A DNA stretch of 28,813 bases from CAZAPG01 sp964486935 (GTDB taxonomy: Bacteria > Chloroflexota > Anaerolineae > 4572-78 > J111): contig CAZAPG010000067.1 in assembly GCA_964486935.1 (NCBI GenBank), forward strand, positions 1-28,813, read 5' to 3'. Shown here piece after piece: positions 1 to 6,858 of the stretch. Within the stretch, counting starts at the first letter, position 1. Each line of letters begins with the position of its first letter. The translations under genes were made by a program, and so were the position numbers. The notes below the pieces were generated by a model. It searched no databases and was not told the origin of the DNA. It saw nothing but the letters and a program-made list of their open reading frames with translations.

Positions 1-239
1 TCTCTATCTTCCACGTATTGGCGGATGTAGGGCGTATTCATCCGGGCGGTGACATTCCAATCAATGTAGCGAATATCATCTTCGGGCTGATATTCGCGCA
101 AATCGGCAAAATCTACGCCGTAGCCATAAAACAGGCTGCGGTAATCGCCCTGGAGCAGGCCATCCAGCCGGCGGATAACTTGCCAATCGAGACGCAGCAG
201 AATGCGCTCAGGCGTTAACGCGGGCGCGGGCGCGCTCAT
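1..239 (-). CDS. DUF58 domain protein, N-terminal part
   Basis: This gene is read on the minus strand from an ATG at 239-237 and runs off the left edge, so only about 79 residues are present. The fragment contains GYGVDFADLREYQPEDDIR followed by YIDWNVTARMNTPYIRQY, the conserved N-terminal signature of DUF58 proteins. Family knowledge: DUF58 proteins are commonly encoded directly after a MoxR ATPase, and a MoxR-assisted maturation or signalling role has been proposed but not settled. The start overlaps the 3' end of the moxR-like gene by 32 bp in another frame, which suggests translational coupling. The C-terminal part, including any vWA-like region, is outside the window. Family assignment is firm; the cellular role is unknown. 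Confidence 0.9.
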   Translation of the reverse strand, partial: MSAPAPALTPERILLRLDWQVIRRLDGLLQGDYRSLFYGYGVDFADLREYQPEDDIRYIDWNVTARMNTPYIRQYVEDR

Positions 240-1218
240 GTAACGGCACCTCCGGCATGGAAATACGGTCGAGTATCTGGTCCAGCAGGTCATTGGCGCT
301 GATATTATCCGAGAGCGCCTCGTACGATAAAACCAGGCGGTGACGCATCACATCGAGCGCCATATCCCGCACATCCTGGGGCAGCGCGTAGTCTCGCCCG
401 CGCACAAAAGCCAGCGCCCGCCCGGCCAAAATCAGGTTGATTGAAGCGCGCGGGCTTGCGCCAAACATAATGTAGTGCTCCAATTCTTTCAGCCCCACCT
501 CCTGGGGCTTGCGGGTAGCGGTCACCAGCCGCACGGCATACTCAATAAGGGCCGGGTCGATGTATACCTTATCGGCCTCCTGCTGCAAACCCAGCAGTTG
601 CTCGGTGGTCAGCACTCGCTGCACGGCCTGCAACATGCCTGTCATCCGTTCAACAATAACAAATTCTTCGGTTGTGCTGGGATAACCGACCAGCACCTTG
701 AGCATGAAGCGGTCCACCTGCGCTTCGGGCAGGGCATAAGTGCCTTCGGTTTCGATGGGATTCTGCGTGGCCAGCACCAAAAACGGATTGGGCACTTGAA
801 ACGTTTCGCGTCCAATAGTCACCTGGCGTTCTTGCATCACTTCCAGCAGCGCGCTTTGCACCTTGGCCGGGGCGCGGTTGATTTCATCGGCCAACAACAG
901 GTTGGTAAAGACCGGCCCCAGCGAGGTGTTGAATTCGCCGGTCTTTTGATTGTAAATGCGGGTGCCTACCAAATCGGCGGGAACAAGGTCGGGCGTAAAC
1001 TGAATGCGTTTGAACTCGCCGCCAATTGCTTCTGCCAGTGTTTTGATGGCCATTGTTTTGGCCAGCCCCGGCACCCCTTCGACCAGAATATGCCCGCGCG
1101 CCAGCAGCGCCACCACCAGCCGTTCTAGCAGATGGTCTTGCCCCACAATAATCTTCTTTACTTCGTATAAAACGCGTTCCATGGGCCGTCTGTCCCGGGG
1201 GTTTTTGAATTGCTCCAT
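208..1218 (-). CDS. MoxR-family AAA+ ATPase
   Basis: A 336-residue MoxR-type AAA+ ATPase. Visible motifs include the Walker A segment GVPGLAKT, the Walker B segment LLADEINRAPAKVQSALLEV, and the sensor-type stretch LATQNPIETEGTYALPEAQ, all standard for this family. A longer reading frame exists upstream, but the start chosen is the ATG at 1218-1216 because AAGGAGA lies 8 nt before it and because MoxR proteins normally begin a short distance before the helix leading to IIVGQ. It lies 22 bp after the serine protease gene and overlaps the DUF58 gene, so the three are probably one operon. MoxR proteins act as chaperone-like ATPases that mature or assemble partner protein complexes; the substrate here is not known. 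Confidence 0.92.
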   Translation of the reverse strand: MEQFKNPRDRRPMERVLYEVKKIIVGQDHLLERLVVALLARGHILVEGVPGLAKTMAIKTLAEAIGGEFKRIQFTPDLVPADLVGTRIYNQKTGEFNTSLGPVFTNLLLADEINRAPAKVQSALLEVMQERQVTIGRETFQVPNPFLVLATQNPIETEGTYALPEAQVDRFMLKVLVGYPSTTEEFVIVERMTGMLQAVQRVLTTEQLLGLQQEADKVYIDPALIEYAVRLVTATRKPQEVGLKELEHYIMFGASPRASINLILAGRALAFVRGRDYALPQDVRDMALDVMRHRLVLSYEALSDNISANDLLDQILDRISMPEVPLHERARARVNA

Positions 1219-1240
1219 TGGCGTTCTCCTTGAAAGGTTT

Positions 1241-2080
1241 TTAATACGGTGGCAAACCGGCGGCGGCGCCGGCAACATTTATGGGGACGGCAAAACCAAT
1301 GCCAATAAAGACATCCTGCTCGGTTGGATTGGCCAGCCCGGTGACGATGCCAACAACCTGGCCGTAGCGATTAAGCAGCGGCCCCCCTGAATTGCCGGGA
1401 TTGACGGCAGCATCAATTTGAATCAAGCCTTGCAGCCTTTCATTGCTGTTGGCCGGTTTGAAAGAGCGGTTGAAACCGGAGATAACGCCTGCGCTCATCG
1501 AACCGTAGAGGCCAAGCGGATGGCCAACCACGTAGGCTTCATCGCCAATACGCATGGCGTTGGGGTTGCCCAGAATGGCGGGTACCAGTTCCGCCGGAGG
1601 CTGGCTGGCGCGCAGAACAGCAATATCATTTTCCGGCTGCCTGAAAATTACCTGCGCGCCGGACTCCGCGCCATTGGCAAAGATAAGCTGAACGCGAGCG
1701 GCGTTTGCCACGACATGCAGGCTGGTGAGGATATCGCCGTTGGTATTAATCACCACACCGCTGCCAACGCCATGTTCGATTTCGCCATTGGTATCCGGGG
1801 CTTCGGTTTGGATAAAAACGAGGGATGGCCGGATTGCCTGATAAACGCGCGCCGAAAAAGCCGGGGCAGGCGTGGCCGAGGCAAGAACCTGGGCAATTGA
1901 ATCATTTACCTCGCGTGTGGTCAATTGAGGGGGGGCAGGAAATAAAAAATTGTAAAGCAAGAGCGCGGCAAGCGCGGCGAATATACCGGCAGCAAACAGA
2001 ACCAGGCCGGATGTATGCGAGCGGAGGCGTTGCAGGCGTTGTCGCCACAGCGCCGCAGGTGAAGCCAATAATTCATTCAT
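1241..2080 (-). CDS. Membrane-anchored HtrA/DegP-like trypsin-type serine protease without PDZ
   Basis: A 279-residue protein with one N-terminal membrane segment (about residues 24-47) followed by a chymotrypsin-fold protease domain. The catalytic triad is readable: His122 in TSLHVVANA, Asp152 in PENDIAVLR, and Ser231 in DAAVNPGNSGGPLL, the classic HtrA motif. The protein stops shortly after GIGFAVPIN, so there is no C-terminal PDZ domain and it is shorter than DegP or DegS. The domain should face the outside of the membrane. The ATG at 2080 was chosen; an in-frame TTG 51 nt upstream would add 17 residues. It is the first gene of the protease-moxR-DUF58 operon, so a role in envelope quality control is plausible but inferred. 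Confidence 0.88.
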   Translation of the reverse strand: MNELLASPAALWRQRLQRLRSHTSGLVLFAAGIFAALAALLLYNFLFPAPPQLTTREVNDSIAQVLASATPAPAFSARVYQAIRPSLVFIQTEAPDTNGEIEHGVGSGVVINTNGDILTSLHVVANAARVQLIFANGAESGAQVIFRQPENDIAVLRASQPPAELVPAILGNPNAMRIGDEAYVVGHPLGLYGSMSAGVISGFNRSFKPANSNERLQGLIQIDAAVNPGNSGGPLLNRYGQVVGIVTGLANPTEQDVFIGIGFAVPINVAGAAAGLPPY

Positions 2081-2219
2081 TATTCCACGTTTGCAAGCAT
2101 AGTCTCTATCCGTAAAATGTAAAAAACGCAACCCCTTGCCCGCCCCACCCCGGGATGTCGAGGCGCGATGAATTTGCGCTCAGAAATAATTTTATTGAAC
2201 CAGGCCGGAAACAATAAAT

Positions 2220-2248
2220 ATTATAGCACGTTTTTCTTAAAGGCTAAA
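2220..2248 (-). promoter_or_regulatory. Predicted sigma70-type promoter for the protease-moxR operon
   Basis: On the minus strand the order is TTTAGC, 17 nt, then a perfect TATAAT (-10 at 2225-2220). It is about 140 bp upstream of the protease start and points towards it. The -10 is excellent and the -35 weak. This is a sequence-only prediction. Confidence 0.5.
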
Positions 2249-2358
2249 CAACATAACTTCATAGTCTATGCCGCAATACGGATAACCCGACACTTAAAAA
2301 AACCGCACCCTAAGGGAGCGTCGTTGCCGGCCGGGGCAGAATCGTTTGTATAGCTTCA

Positions 2359-2386
2359 GGCCGGTCACTATAGACCGGCCTTATTT
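2359..2386 (+). terminator. Hairpin with weak T-tract
   Basis: A perfect 8-bp stem, GGCCGGTC and GACCGGCC, encloses a 6-nt loop and is followed by TTATTT. It looks like an intrinsic terminator read on the plus strand, but no gene that it would terminate is recognised upstream. It might end a small RNA or block antisense transcription. Confidence 0.4.
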
Positions 2387-2547
2387 GTAGCCTCAGGGTA
2401 AACCCTCAAAAGAAACCACCTGCAAAACCCAATATTACCTGTAGCGGCGCAGGGCCAGACTGGATTGTGGAGCGGTTCCAAAGAAAATTGCGGGGTTGCA
2501 GCCAACTTGAGAGTCACCTTGTTCGCATCAAGATAGTCAATGGATTT

Positions 2548-2585
2548 AACCGGCGTCCGGCGGTAAACGGACGCCGGTTTTTTTA
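2548..2585 (+). terminator. Strong intrinsic terminator
   Basis: A perfect 12-bp stem (AACCGGCGTCCG paired with CGGACGCCGGTT) encloses an 8-nt loop and is followed by a T-rich run. This is a textbook Rho-independent terminator on the plus strand. The roughly 160 bp before it hold no credible gene, so it may end a small RNA or an attenuated transcript. Confidence 0.7.
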
Positions 2586-2590
2586 TTGAT

Positions 2591-2800
2591 GGTTGAAACG
2601 ATATCAACCTCACACAAAGTGGTGAGCAAAAGCCCCTGAAGCCGGTGAGCCATTAGCCGCAGAAATCGGCTATGCTGGGGGTACGGTTCGAGCCTTAACA
2701 ATTTAATCAAACGTTGCTCATTGGGGAACGCGCGCGTGCCGCCCCGGCGGTGGGGTCCCCACACTCGATGAGCCTCTAGCCCGTACGGAGGTACATTGAG
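2591..2800 (+). promoter_or_regulatory. Structured 5' leader of a small exported peptide (candidate regulatory RNA)
   Basis: This 210-bp stretch contains several consistent helices. A hairpin pairs GGTTGA (2591) with TCAACC (2604). TAGCCG pairs with CGGCTA inside an outer GCCCC/GGGGG helix (about 2631-2682). GCTCAT (2716) pairs with ATGAGC (2768), and GGGGA (2723) pairs with TCCCC (2756) within it. GTACGG (2682) can pair with CCGTAC (2781), which ends right beside the GGAGG ribosome binding site at 2787. The closing helix could therefore affect translation of the downstream peptide. It does not match any riboswitch motif that I can recall with confidence, so a named class is not given. Confidence 0.4.
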
Positions 2801-2956
2801 ATGTTGAAGCAATGGATTATCAAAGTAGTGGTTGGACTGGCCCTGTTAGCCGCCGTCGGCGGATTGGCCGGGGTTGTGGCCGACTCGCTGGGGTTGCCGG
2901 TAACGCCGGCAGCGTACGCCTGTCCCAATGGCGGCAGTTCCGGCGGGGGCTGTTAA
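2801..2956 (+). CDS. 51-residue exported peptide with Cys/Gly-rich tail
   Basis: The gene starts at an ATG preceded by CGGAGG with good spacing. The product has a positively charged start (MLKQWIIK), a hydrophobic stretch (residues 5-28), and a short C-terminal tail, AYACPNGGSSGGGC, with two cysteines. The first part looks like a signal peptide or a single membrane anchor; cleavage near the AYA motif would release an 11-12-residue Cys-Gly peptide. No function can be named. It could be a precursor peptide, a small lipoprotein-like export or a metal- or redox-binding tail, but no modifying enzyme is seen next to it. Its TAA stop directly abuts the stop of the convergent TPR gene. Coding status rests on the RBS and signal-like composition. 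Confidence 0.6.
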   Translation: MLKQWIIKVVVGLALLAAVGGLAGVVADSLGLPVTPAAYACPNGGSSGGGC

Positions 2957-4189
2957 TTAAAACGCGTCTTCCTCTGTCGCAGTTTGATCCCTCAGGCTGC
3001 GACGGAGGTCGCGAAAACGAGGCTGATGGTGATGATAAAATTCATTTTCACAATCCGGCCCTACCAGACGCGTCAGCTCATTTAAGCGGATTGTGGCCTG
3101 TTTGTGCTTTTTTTGAGCCAGATTGTATTCAACCAAATCCAGCAGGGTGTTAATTTCGTCTTCAGTATTCTTTAAATTACGCCATATCTCCAGCGACTGT
3201 TCCAGATAGGCAATGGCTTCTGTATATTTTTCCTGATGAAAATGGACTGCGCCCAGGCTGTCCCAAACCCGGGCTAACGCGGCTACATTTGCATAGTCTC
3301 GAAAGATTTTCTCTGCCTGGCGAAGGTGGGTTTCTGCGTCTGTAAACTCTCCGGTCAGAATATTTGCCAGACCGGTATTAAGATAAACGGTGCCGGCAGT
3401 TGCTTCATCGCGGGTAGATTGGGCTAAATCGAGGGCTTTTTTTAGATAGCGCCGGGCTTGCGCCGGGCGTTCTGAATCAACAAACAGGGTGCTTAGATTG
3501 GTAAAACCTCGCAGTAACCCGTGCTGGTCCCCCATCGCCTTCCAGATAGCGCAGGCTCGCTCCAAATGGAGTTGCGCCAACTCCCAGCGGTGCAGCCTGG
3601 TATATAATACGCCTAAATGATTTTCGGTGTGCGCCCGGCCGTGGTCGCTGTTGAGCCGCTCAAACAGAACCAGCGCGTGGCAGCACAAAACCTCCGACCG
3701 CCACCACTGCCCTCGTTCGGCAAAATAGTAGCCCAGGTTAGAGCAGGCTCGCGCTTCGTTGAATTCATCGCCAATTTGTCGAGCTAACCAAATAGCGCGC
3801 CGGTAGGTGCAGACAGACTCTTGAAAGCGGCCCTGCTGGAAGGATAGGCGGGCCAGCAAGGCCGACAAAGTGACCTCGTGCTTCTGGTTTTTGGTTCTGT
3901 GGGCGACTTTTACCGCGCGGGTCAGGACAGAATTCCAGACTTCCCAGTGGCCCCGCCGTTCCATCACCGGCGTTACGTTGATAATCAGCTCATACAGCAA
4001 TCCCCAGGTATCATCCAGGGCCAGGCCAAAGGCAATAGCATTGACAATCCGCTCTCGCTCCTGCTCAAAAGCGGTAATGTCGGCCAGTTTGGTTTCGGTC
4101 CACTCCTGCCAGTAGCGCAGGTTGAGGGTGATTCTTTGTTGAAAAAACTGGTTCCGGCTATGAGTGTCGGCCAGAGCTACGGTTGCCAC
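2957..4189 (-). CDS. Tetratricopeptide-repeat protein
   Basis: A 410-residue soluble protein built from helical TPR units. At least six repeats are visible from about residue 110 to 370, for example ARACSNLGYYFAERGQW, AHTENHLGVLYTRLHRWE, TVYLNTGLANILTGEFTDAE and VWDSLGAVHFHQEKYTEAI. There is no DNA-binding or enzymatic domain, so it is probably a protein-interaction scaffold. The start is a GTG (4189-4187) with AGGAGG 7 nt upstream. It lies between the csx3-like gene and the small peptide gene. It is codirectional with the csx3-like gene but separated from it by 208 bp with its own promoter-like sequence, so it need not belong to the CRISPR locus. The N-terminal roughly 100 residues resemble nothing I recognise. 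TPR/NB-ARC-type regulators often carry similar C-terminal halves. Confidence 0.75.
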   Translation of the reverse strand: MATVALADTHSRNQFFQQRITLNLRYWQEWTETKLADITAFEQERERIVNAIAFGLALDDTWGLLYELIINVTPVMERRGHWEVWNSVLTRAVKVAHRTKNQKHEVTLSALLARLSFQQGRFQESVCTYRRAIWLARQIGDEFNEARACSNLGYYFAERGQWWRSEVLCCHALVLFERLNSDHGRAHTENHLGVLYTRLHRWELAQLHLERACAIWKAMGDQHGLLRGFTNLSTLFVDSERPAQARRYLKKALDLAQSTRDEATAGTVYLNTGLANILTGEFTDAETHLRQAEKIFRDYANVAALARVWDSLGAVHFHQEKYTEAIAYLEQSLEIWRNLKNTEDEINTLLDLVEYNLAQKKHKQATIRLNELTRLVGPDCENEFYHHHQPRFRDLRRSLRDQTATEEDAF

Positions 4190-4252
4190 GTGACGGCCTC
4201 CTGCAATGAACAGATTCGGTTAAGGGGAGTGGCCCTGTTGCCTGTTCACGCG

Positions 4253-4282
4253 AGTATACAATACCACACATCTTGTCTGCAA
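4253..4282 (-). promoter_or_regulatory. Predicted promoter for the TPR gene
   Basis: On the minus strand TTGCAG, 18 nt, then TATACT (-10 at 4258-4253) stands about 65 bp before the GTG start of the TPR gene. The -10 matches the sigma70 consensus in five of six bases. Apart from this, the 4190-4397 gap shows nothing I can name. Confidence 0.45.
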
Positions 4283-4397
4283 ACAATCCGGGCGATGACC
4301 AGGGGCGAGAGACGGGTGGCAGATATCGAAAGAAAAATAGTAGAACGTATCTTTCTTTTTGGGATATGTTAGGGGCAAGCGGCCGGCGTCAAAAATT

Positions 4398-5561
4398 TTA
4401 TAGGGCGGGCTGGATTGGTTGCCCTACCCGGTAGGGAGCCGTAGCCTGAGCAGTCACCACCACAGCCTGATTTTGCTGAGGATAATAAATGGCCACCCAC
4501 TGCGCTGTTGGGCTGTAAAAGTCAACCAGCCCGGTATAGAGCCAGATAGGGAGTTGCCCGGATAGTATCAGGCCGCGCTGCCGGGAGCCAGGCGGCACAG
4601 GCAGGGCCAGTTCGGGTTCGTAGTCCAGATATTTTTCCGGCAGCATAATTTCCAGGTGCACCTGCGTGGTTGATTTGACCACCACCGCAACCGGGCGCGA
4701 GGCGGCCTGGGCCGGCCTGATGCGCGCCGGTTCAACCCAGCCCCGCCGGGCATCAAACTGGTAGAAGGGGTGGGGTTTGATGAACTGGGCCACCACCGCA
4801 TACAGCCAGGCCGGGCCGCGCCCGTACAGCGCCAGCGAGTCGTCTGCGGGCAGGTAGTCAAAAATTTGGGGCAAATCTTGCGGCTGCCAGTTATAGGCTT
4901 GCCCCGGTTTGAGGCGCTGGTGCAGGCGCGGCAGGTGAACCACAAGATCGGTGGGGGCCTGCTGCTGGTGGATATTGAACAGTTCATCGGGGCTGTAGCT
5001 AAACAGGGCGCTGACCCGCGCCAGCAACGCCCTGAACACCGGCCCCGACGCCGGCGGGCCGCTGCGCTGCAGGCCGGTGATGACGCCGCGAACAAGAGGC
5101 CGCTCGGCCAGCAAAACCTCTTCTCCGGCCGGGGCCGAGGTGAGCACGGCCATGACGGGGATGTTGTGTTGATCCATTAGCCTCTGCCAGCCGGCCTCCG
5201 AGGCGTCATCTTTAACCAGCAAAATGGCGTGGGTGCACTGGTCAAAAATGGCTTCATCGGCGGGGCCGGGGCGACCGCCCACATCAACCAGAAAGGGCAG
5301 TGGCCGGGCGGCAAGATCGCGGCGCATCCGGGCTACCCAGGTTGAGGTATAGTGCCCCTTGCGGCGCCGGGCCTGGGCCACCTCGGGTCGGGCGGTCTGA
5401 AACCAGTCGCCCTCGCCGTCGGGCGCGGCCCGCAGCAGGTAATGGTCAACTCCGGCCCGGCTCAAGGCTTCTTTGAGGCTGTAGGCCAACACCGATTTAC
5501 CGGCCTGGGGCGGCCCGCCGATTAAGATGGCCGGAAAGCGGCGCAGGTTGTGATGGTTCAT
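4398..5561 (-). CDS. csx3: P-loop NTPase with two Csx3-like segments (Csx3-AAA type)
   Basis: A 387-residue protein. Residues 10-190 form a P-loop domain with Walker A GGPPQAGKS (15-23), resembling a small nucleotide kinase or AAA domain. Two Csx3-like segments follow. The first (about 240-285) contains YGRGPAWLYAVVAQF then FDARRG. The second (about 325-385) contains ILSGQLPIWLYTGLVDFY and QAVVVTAQA, matching the GRGPIWLY core of Csx3. Family knowledge: Csx3/Crn3 is a ring nuclease cleaving cyclic tetra-adenylate, and fusions to a P-loop domain are known. From memory, the active residues of archaeal Csx3 are a His and a D-x-R pair. Here the first segment keeps D-x-R (Asp270, Arg272) but not the His, and the second lacks all three. 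Activity is therefore uncertain; it may sense or bind cOA. The ATG has GAGGAG 10 nt upstream. It is divergent from the CARF-LuxR gene. Confidence 0.8.
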   Translation of the reverse strand: MNHHNLRRFPAILIGGPPQAGKSVLAYSLKEALSRAGVDHYLLRAAPDGEGDWFQTARPEVAQARRRKGHYTSTWVARMRRDLAARPLPFLVDVGGRPGPADEAIFDQCTHAILLVKDDASEAGWQRLMDQHNIPVMAVLTSAPAGEEVLLAERPLVRGVITGLQRSGPPASGPVFRALLARVSALFSYSPDELFNIHQQQAPTDLVVHLPRLHQRLKPGQAYNWQPQDLPQIFDYLPADDSLALYGRGPAWLYAVVAQFIKPHPFYQFDARRGWVEPARIRPAQAASRPVAVVVKSTTQVHLEIMLPEKYLDYEPELALPVPPGSRQRGLILSGQLPIWLYTGLVDFYSPTAQWVAIYYPQQNQAVVVTAQATAPYRVGQPIQPAL

Positions 5562-5635
5562 AGTTGCTTGCTCCTCACCCGGAACCCTGAACTCGAAACA
5601 TTTTCATTTAGTTTACCACAAGCCAAATGAAAAAC

Positions 5636-5653
5636 ATCACCAAACGGGGTGAG
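5636..5653. promoter_or_regulatory. Candidate operator 1 (interrupted palindrome), csx3 side
   Basis: The sequence ATCACCAAACGGGGTGAG holds inverted arms TCACC and GGTGA separated by 6 bp. It is centred about 83 bp before the start codon of the csx3-like gene and shares 16 of 18 bases with a second site upstream of cas10. The size and symmetry fit a dimeric LuxR-type HTH protein, which is encoded beside it. Binding is inferred. Confidence 0.5.
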
Positions 5654-5772
5654 AGTTGGACAACAATCTAGCTGCCGAACAAGGGCGAAAGTTATCTGCG
5701 AGACATTGAGAGAGAGTTGGCAGGTTCTGAAACCCTCTTTTGGGGTAAATTGGCAAACACAGGCAGGTAAAA

Positions 5773-5801
5773 TTGTCTTAAGTCACTATTCATTTTATCA
5801 T
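5773..5801 (+). promoter_or_regulatory. Predicted sigma70-type promoter for the CARF-LuxR gene
   Basis: TTGTCT, exactly 17 nt, then TATCAT on the plus strand, about 70 bp before the ATG of the regulator gene. It is the best -35/-10 match in the 309-bp divergent region. The region also contains a GCCGG-rich inverted pair (about 5811-5832) in the transcribed leader. Confidence 0.5.
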
Positions 5802-5870
5802 ACAGAAAATACCGGCAATTTAGCCAGGCCGGTCGCTTAACCCGTACCATCCCATTAAAGAGATTGTTGA

Positions 5871-6740
5871 ATGGACCAGCAGCAAGGCAGCGTGATGATG
5901 GCAACCCTGGGAGGACAACCCCAGTTGGTAACCTTTGCCCTCGATGCGCTGCTGGCGCGCGGCGAAACCATTCGCGAGGTTATCGTCCTCTACCTGTCAG
6001 CCGAAGGCAGCCGGGTGAACCGGGCGCTGGCCCGGCTGTCGGTTGAATTTGTCAACGACTACTACGCCCACGCCAATCGCCCCTGCCGCCTGCGCCCCTT
6101 GCCCATCCGCGATGGGCCGGAGCGGCTGCCGGATATTCGCAGCGAAGCCGATGCTGCCGCAGCCTGGGAAATGCTGCGCGACCTTATTTTGACCCTCAAA
6201 AGCGAGCGCTATCACCTGCATATTTGCGTTAGCGGCGGGCGGCGGATGATGGCCCTGCTGCTGACCTCGCTGGCGTTACTTCACTTCACTCCCCGCGACA
6301 GGCTATGGCATCTCTACAGCCCCGTTCATACCCAATACGAAGCCGATGAGGGGCTGCTGATGCACGCCCGGCCTCAGGATGGGGTGCAATTAATCCAGGT
6401 GCCGCTGGCGCCGCTGGGCACGCAGTTTCCCATTTTGCGCGAGCTAAGCCAACCCCTGCCCCAAAGCTCGCGCCAACTGCTGGGCTGGCTCAATGAAAAG
6501 CATCGCCAAAGCTGCCGGCAGGTGGCTGAGGCCCTCACCCAGCGCGAACTGCAAACCCTCAAATTGTTTGCCGCCGGCCTCTCGCCGCAGGAAGTGGCCG
6601 ACCGGATGGTCATCAGCCTCAACACGGTTAATACCTACCGCAAAAAAATCTTCGAACTCTGCCGCAACGCCTGGCCAGAGCGCCAATCACTCCGTTACCA
6701 CCACCTGCGAGAACTGTTCGGCCCATATTTTGAGGAGTAG
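5871..6740 (+). CDS. CARF domain (NE0113-like) fused to a LuxR-type HTH: predicted cOA-responsive transcription factor
   Basis: A 289-residue protein. Residues 9-200 look like the NE0113-type CARF domain. They begin with MATLGGQPQLVTFALDALL and carry the ligand-site motif CVSGGRRMMALLLTSLALL (119-137). Residues 222-265 are a typical LuxR/GerE HTH: LTQRELQTLKLFAAGLSPQE, then VADRMVISLNTVNTYRKKIF, which includes the TVNTYRKKI recognition helix. No HEPN or nuclease domain is present. CARF domains bind cyclic oligoadenylates made by Cas10; CARF-winged-helix regulators such as Csa3 are known, whereas a LuxR-type partner is less usual. The inferred role is to switch transcription of cas and accessory genes when cOA rises. 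It is divergent from the csx3-like gene and upstream of cas10, with shared operator-like sites on both sides. Its RBS is weak (AAAGAGA); an alternative ATG lies eight or nine codons downstream. Confidence 0.82.
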   Translation: MDQQQGSVMMATLGGQPQLVTFALDALLARGETIREVIVLYLSAEGSRVNRALARLSVEFVNDYYAHANRPCRLRPLPIRDGPERLPDIRSEADAAAAWEMLRDLILTLKSERYHLHICVSGGRRMMALLLTSLALLHFTPRDRLWHLYSPVHTQYEADEGLLMHARPQDGVQLIQVPLAPLGTQFPILRELSQPLPQSSRQLLGWLNEKHRQSCRQVAEALTQRELQTLKLFAAGLSPQEVADRMVISLNTVNTYRKKIFELCRNAWPERQSLRYHHLRELFGPYFEE

Positions 6741-6749
6741 GCAACCACA

Positions 6750-6767
6750 ATCACCAAAAAGGGTGAG
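6750..6767. promoter_or_regulatory. Candidate operator 2 (interrupted palindrome), cas10 side
   Basis: ATCACCAAAAAGGGTGAG carries the same TCACC-N6-GGTGA palindrome as the site at 5636 and differs from it only in two central bases. It sits 10 bp after the regulator stop codon and is centred about 100 bp before the cas10 start. The -10-like TATCAT near 6807 lacks a good -35, which would fit activator dependence. Function is inferred. Confidence 0.5.
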
Positions 6768-6858
6768 GCTTTATCCTCATCACAGGTGGTGTGTCCTGCC
6801 ATTAAATATCATAAACTACCCATAGCGCCAACCTTACCCAAAGCGCAAAGGAGGTTGT

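Noticed and set aside
18..218. Plus-strand open frame at the left edge
   Set aside because: It is antisense to the conserved DUF58 coding sequence, and its product resembles nothing.
2168..2353. Open frame of 61 codons in the intergenic region upstream of the protease
   Set aside because: It has no RBS, an odd composition, and overlaps the minus-strand promoter with a perfect TATAAT.
2682..2700. GGTTCGAGCC resembling a tRNA T-arm
   Set aside because: No acceptor, D or anticodon arm can be fitted around it; the bases also pair well within the predicted leader fold.
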